Below, piece after piece: positions 58,969-64,000 of a stretch of DNA of 64,000 nt. The notes beneath the pieces were generated by a model. It made no database searches, was not told the origin of the DNA, and saw only the letters and a list, made by a program, of their open reading frames with translations. Source of the DNA: Rhytidiadelphus loreus (taxonomy: Eukaryota > Streptophyta > Bryopsida > Hypnales > Hylocomiaceae); the NCBI GenBank assembly GCA_947034895.1, contig OX344762.1, positions 9,119,501 through 9,183,500 of the forward strand, written 5' to 3'. Position numbers and translations under genes: made by a program. Every line of letters begins with the position of its first letter. Position 1 is the stretch's first letter.

Positions 58969-61900
58969 TCACTTGGGCAAGCCCTTGGGACTCTCTTGGG
59001 CATGAATGTGGGCGTAACGCTGCTTCTTGTTACGGTGGTTGGCAAGAATCCACGCGACCGTCAACAAGGTCAAGGCAATGGACAACAGCAGAAGTGGAAT
59101 CCACAAGTTTCGAAGAGCAGATTTGGCAGGGCGACATCGCTGCGTCACTATGGTGTTGAACGTATTGTACACGAAGGAACAGTTGGTTAAACTTGTTATT
59201 GCTGGGATGATACTCACGAGACTTTGCCCACCTGCAGGAGGAAGAAAAGTCAGTCAAATTCACACCCCAGCTTACATCAGCCCCAAGTTGTAACGTACAC
59301 AAGGCTTTGACAGCGAAAAGTTTGAAAAGGTTACAGGAACCCAAATATAACAGGTTCTGCTTTTAAACATGACGAATATGAAGTTATTTTTTAACCTTCC
59401 CCATTATAAAGAATGGTTGTAACGCACTTCAAATCTACAATTCCAAGGTTATATGACTTTTCATGATTGTTCATACAGGTAAGACTTAAACCCTAAACCA
59501 ACGGCTGAACAACTCTAAATCCAACAACCTCTTCAATTTGTACTAAACCACAACCGTATTTCTCCCAAAGTTTGTAGAAAGAAAACGAGAGACTACGATG
59601 AATAATTATGAGTCCTATGATGAGCGCAAAAGTACTCTCGAGTATTCTTGGATGCCAAGAAAATACAATGAGCAAACGTTTTATATATCTCTCCCTCCTG
59701 ACCAAAGAAAAGATTGCTAGTTAACTAAGCATTATGGAATATAGTTACTTCATCAAGTCATAAATTTCTAGTGTGATCCAATAGCAATTTGTAACTAATC
59801 ACATGCATCTGTAAGCATAGAATTTCAATCTTTACAACTTCCGCTCCGCTGATCAAGAAAGGGTGAAATACCTTGTGAAAAATCCTCTGCAGTTGTGTTT
59901 TGAGTTGGAGTGACAACACGCCCTTGAGTCAAACATTCGTTTGAAAGTGGCTCTACTGAGCAGACGTAAGGTTGCAAAACCTGGACACAATTATATAGTC
60001 AGTAAACGAATGGTCACATAAACTCAGCAACTGAGTATTCAACCCTAAAACGAAAAAATGTATTCAGATCCGATGCTTACTTGTGGCAGTTGACCAATTT
60101 GAACCGTCCCCGCTGGACAAGTACTTGAATAAGTGTAATCAGGAGCTGGACCAATTGGATCACATACACTAGGAATTGTAGAATTTCGGCCTGCGCGGGC
60201 ACTTGTTTGTCGTATTTGAGTAACAATACTGTTAGCCTGTCAATCAAGGAATACCAACTGTCAGATGGAACATTTTGCGGCTCAGCACAAGCTACAGCTA
60301 ATTCATTAACGCAGAGAACTGAAAATATCCAGTCTTCAGGCTAAGATAAAAAAAGGGGTTCCAGTAAAATATTTCGATTGCTATAAGAGGGAATGTGCCC
60401 CATATTCATGGAAAGGTCTCCTTATAATCCCCTTGTCAAGTGAAGCCCAAAGAGTGAAAGTGAATACTTGAAAACATGTACGCACCTGCACAACAATATT
60501 ATCAACACCCTGCCTAGCAACATTTGATGCAGAGCTTGCAGTAGCTAAGTCCACACAAGGAAGTAGATTGTCAAGTGTGGTATTCGCGGGAGCTTGTAGG
60601 TACTCGCTGAAAGCTAAGCATGTGTCCGAGGTCACGCTGCAATGTCAATATCATACCCACGTCAAACTTGCATATGCTCAATTCCAGAAAATTAAATTGG
60701 ATACATAATAAGGATTATCGGCAAACAATGCTTCAATACCCAAACTTTGACTCACATGTGAAAATGAATATGTAAATTAGCATTGAAGAATATCAAAACA
60801 GCAATGCTAGAGAGAGTAATTTACGTACTTATTAACAGCGAAGAAAATGCCGAATAAGACCCAAGTCAACATCGTCATTAGCCATCCGAGTAAAATGACC
60901 CTGTTAAACATGATTGACAACAGTATTTCAGTGTGAGGTGATTTCAAATTCTCGAAATTTTTTCCCTTGCGCACATTACTTAGAACATTGCAAAGACTTC
61001 CTAAACAATTATAGGGAATAAGCATCTCTGAAACCTCTTGATTGACAGGAACAACAAGCTGAATAATCTAGGCGTTGGACTCACAAGAACAATATAGTCC
61101 TCAATCCCATGAAGGCCGACACTGCAAGTGCAACATTCACAATGTCAAAGACGAATAATGTTTGAAACCAATTTATATGTAAAGAAAACAAACTAATAGA
61201 TACTTCTAAGAGTCCAAATGGTCACAGGTTTACATACAAAGGAGATGAAATGAATCTTTTAGGCAGCTCCAAGGAAGCTAGCAAAAAATAATCATATAAC
61301 GATGAAATCATTCCCTACAAATATTGAACAAACTGTTCGAAGGTAATTTGAATGGTAGAAATGTGTTTAGAAGGTTACTATAGCAACAAGGTTCCATATC
61401 TTACCTAATCCCACAATGACGAGGAAGAGGGTCACTGCCAAAATAACAATCAAAGCAATTTCTCTGCAACCGAGGAAGCGAATAATAATCAGATTCGTTT
61501 GCGCTAGCCGACCGTTGCGGTCAAAAACAATCAAAATCTATGAGAATGCTCACTCAAATCAAATCAGGTGGATGCCTCAAGTCGAAATTAGCAATTGAAA
61601 ATTCAAAGACTCACATTCCATTGATAAGTCTATTAATCGTCCGAATGTTGTCATCAACGTCCTTCGTGATGCTGTCAGCTTGTTGATTGAGTTTAGTCAC
61701 AGTTGAGCCAATCTGATTCAACCCAGCAATATTATACTTACTAACTAACGCATCCACCTTGGTTAAAGTGGAGGACACGTTGCGGACTGCACCTGTAGCA
61801 TCATCTGCAGAATCGGATATGGAATCCCTGACAAGAAAGGCTTGCGTATGAAATTGTTTGTTGCGTATGAACAGTGTAATGATGCATCCTCTGCACAAAG

Positions 61901-63200
61901 ACAAGACTCAAAATTAGCAAGTAAACAGTGTCCCGGGGACTAAGAATGATCGTCAGCAATCTACCAATGCAGATATAAACATCTCCGCAATCAACATTGG
62001 CAAGATGTCATATTAACAAAATACATGACATTCTTCGGCAATTCTAAACCTACACCATAAACTTTGAAAATCGGTATCATTATCGCATTCTGACATAACA
62101 GATATGAATTCTTAGTTACAGTAGTGGCTATTGCGTAAAATGGAATAAGGGAACAACATCATCATCAAGCATAATCAAGACAAATGACCTTGACAGAGTC
62201 AGAAAAAATAAGACCCGGAGCAATGGGGAGGGAAAAACCATACATGGCAAAGAGGGACAGAAGCAGCACGAGAATTCGAGGAATCCAATAATAAAAAGAT
62301 TTGTGAGGCTCCGTAGATCTCTGGCGACGGCAGCAACAGAGCTTGCAGCATGCGGTCAAAAAGAGGAGAGCTCCCAGAAGTAGCAATGCCACAGCGATGG
62401 CAAACCCGTAAATACCCGTGTATATCGCAGACTGCAATCATGTCAAACACCGCATTCTCAATGAAAGGACATACTCAAGATGGAAATAAATGGGGGCACA
62501 TGTACACTAATTGGAGATATATCGTCAGTTTACGATACAACAACAGAAGGAACAGGTCAATAAAACAGCCATTGAAGGTTTGACACTAGTTAAAATGGTG
62601 GATTTCGGAGCGCTAAAATGTGACTGAAAAATCTCTGAAAACTAGCATTTCGAAGTGCCCTTAGCTTCGAAAACTAGGACTTCCAAGTATCATTCGCTTT
62701 GAAAACTAGAGCTAACAAGTGCTCAGGTAGGTTTTCGGTTGGCATTGAGCTCGAGAATCTAGGATAGGTGTAGATATCAAGTTCAAGTCTCAGTCGGTCG
62801 ACTCAAAACTCGGTCTTCAACATGCCCGTCAAATTTCGTGGGATTTCGCCAATTGATAAATATAGGTTTGTTTAAGAATCATCCGAAAGGTCAGCGCGCA
62901 TCCAGGATAAGTGATTGGGATAATTTTCACGACTTTTGAGAAGCTGACCCTGGCTGCACACTGACTACTGCTCGTAATACTTAGTTAACATAACTTTACG
63001 ACTTGACGCATCAAGTAAAAATGACATACCGCCCAGTAGTGTTTATTCTTCACGTCATAGCCTCCTCGGTACTTGTGGAAGTTATTCAAAGGATCTCTGC
63101 GATTGCCACGCACAGCTAGTAGTCGGGTTGTGTTCGACGGCTGAGTCTGCAACAGTCGCCTCCTTCCGGAATCTGTGAGCAGCAAACACGTAAGAACCAT
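58969..63200 (-). CDS. Five-span membrane protein, plant At2g12400-like family
   Basis: Ten minus-strand exons: 63200-63030, 62431-62239, 61888-61615, 61463-61405, 61121-61085, 60900-60829, 60636-60486, 60236-60081, 59980-59872 and 59231-58969. All phases agree and they give 494 residues. The first exon may be incomplete: an acceptor-like CTGCTCACAG at its start suggests an upstream signal-peptide exon. DPLNNFHKYRGGYDVKNKHY is the family hallmark before span 1. Span 1 is followed by a Cys-rich loop (CCKLCCCRRQR), span 2, a loop of about 110 residues with heptad-like character, spans 3 and 4, a second loop of about 150 residues with conserved Cys (SDTCLAF, LLPCVDLAT), span 5 and a short basic tail. 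A second donor at 62189 would shift the frame. Molecular role unknown. Confidence 0.86.
62580..62860 (+). mobile_element. MITE-A copy 11, expanded, inside first intron of the membrane-protein gene
   Basis: The left part AGTTAAAATGGTGGATTTCG with AGCGCTAAAATGTGACTGAA matches the family. Then a module containing GAAAACTAG recurs at 62636, 62678 and 62700 before the usual CTAGGATAGGTGTAGAT block and a GTCAAATTTCGTGGGATTTCGCC end. Internal tandem duplication explains its length of about 280 bases. Confidence 0.5.
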
Positions 63201-64000
63201 TTGAACCTTTTCAAAAAATTAAGACATTAGCATCTACTTATCTCGTTAAGAGGTTGCATTAATTATTCAATCTGAGCCTTCCTTCTGTCGTCAAAGTGGC
63301 AGTCTTAGCTGCGTCCAAGTAACACCTCATTGCTAAATTCAGGTTCTAGAATGTAGCCAAAAATCTCAATATCACTACCAGTTGTCTTATTCAAAAAATT
63401 GGACGTATGGAGGAATTCAGGAGAGATCCAAAAATTCTAAAATCTGTACGCCCATTCAAGACCTCGAAACCCAGGTTGAGAAGAATTTCAACCCAGAGAA
63501 TCTCCCCTACACGCTCGTGTGAAACAATTCACACCTGAGTAACAGGGTATACAAAGCCAACAGAAACGGAAATCTTCATTTGGGAGTCCTGACGAACGCC
63601 AAAACGAACTCTATTGCGCTGCTTGATTACTAAGATGATTCAAAATAATTGTTGGCTTCTAAGACAGGTGACGGCTTCCTGGACTTGGTTCTAGCGAACA
63701 ATTAATGGTGAGAAAGAACGAAGTGATCAAAACCTTTAACCTTTACAAAACCATAAAATCTTCAAGAAAATTCCACTTTGTCCAAATCCTCTACTGCAGG
63801 AGTAGATTGACAAAGTATCGTGCAAACTGCTTTGCAAATAGCCACACTGAAGAGCAAGCAACGTGAATCATTCACACTGACAACCACGGACATTCAACTT
63901 TTCCATACGCTTCGACCACATTCCCTGCTACACAACCAGATTGACAAAGTCTCCTGCAAATTGACACTCTCAAGAGCAACCAATGATCCGCATCATACCA
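63201..64000. other. 5' region of the membrane-protein gene
   Basis: A further 5' exon of the minus-strand gene is expected here but not identified. A short minus-strand frame starting MKISVSVGFVYP near 63582 ends at a donor-like site, but the phase does not fit the next exon. No other gene is seen. A tandem-like AGATTGACAAAGT pattern recurs near 63804 and 63939. Confidence 0.35.

Noticed and set aside
1..64000. CRISPR arrays, operons or bacterial-type systems
   Set aside because: No regularly spaced repeats and no intronless gene clusters; every supported gene is intron-bearing and plant-like.

Overview
This is a nuclear window from a streptophyte, most likely a land plant. Every convincing gene has short GT-AG introns, plant-type proteins (DGAT2, GDSL esterases, an RLCK-type kinase, a chloroplast inner-envelope protein) and plant transposons (Ty3/gypsy with LTRs, hAT, a CACTA MITE). 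Intergenic DNA is AT-rich and repeat-laden. The genes are sparse and have clean multi-exon structures. A non-seed plant such as a bryophyte, lycophyte or fern fits, but the species cannot be fixed from the sequence.

Layout. Positions 1-30000 contain no host gene I can support. They hold MITE copies, a 3.2 kb TIR element with TAA target duplications (4990-8157) carrying long inverted arms, several short TIR elements (13850, 14608, 14814, 18148, 19300, 20905), a decayed hAT transposase (minus, 23550-25020), the 3' half of a broken Ty3/gypsy polyprotein with its 3' LTR (25213-27651), and a deleted copy of the same LTR family in inverted orientation (27686-28898).

Genes start at 30868. They are a receptor-like cytoplasmic kinase that looks catalytically dead (30868-33151, plus, 3 exons); a chloroplast inner-envelope protein (36518-34265, minus, 5 exons); a 459 bp and a 932 bp TTAA-bounded element (37098, 38431) plus a CACTA MITE and an (AT)n tract at 37-43 kb; diacylglycerol acyltransferase 2 (43556-46758, plus, 9 exons); two paralogous GDSL esterases (50225-47657, minus, 5 exons; 56774-54166, minus, 4 exons); and a multi-pass membrane protein with a prominin/tweety-like five-span topology (63200-58969, minus, at least 10 exons).

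Function. DGAT2 makes triacylglycerol at the ER, while the GDSL proteins are predicted to be secreted, so their proximity need not mean a shared pathway. The most noteworthy signals are: a TTAA-bounded TIR family resembling piggyBac ends; a ~155 bp MITE family with about eleven copies, three of them in introns of the right-hand genes; loss of the block III Asn in both GDSL proteins; the pseudokinase; and a near-perfect 52 bp palindrome at 53394.
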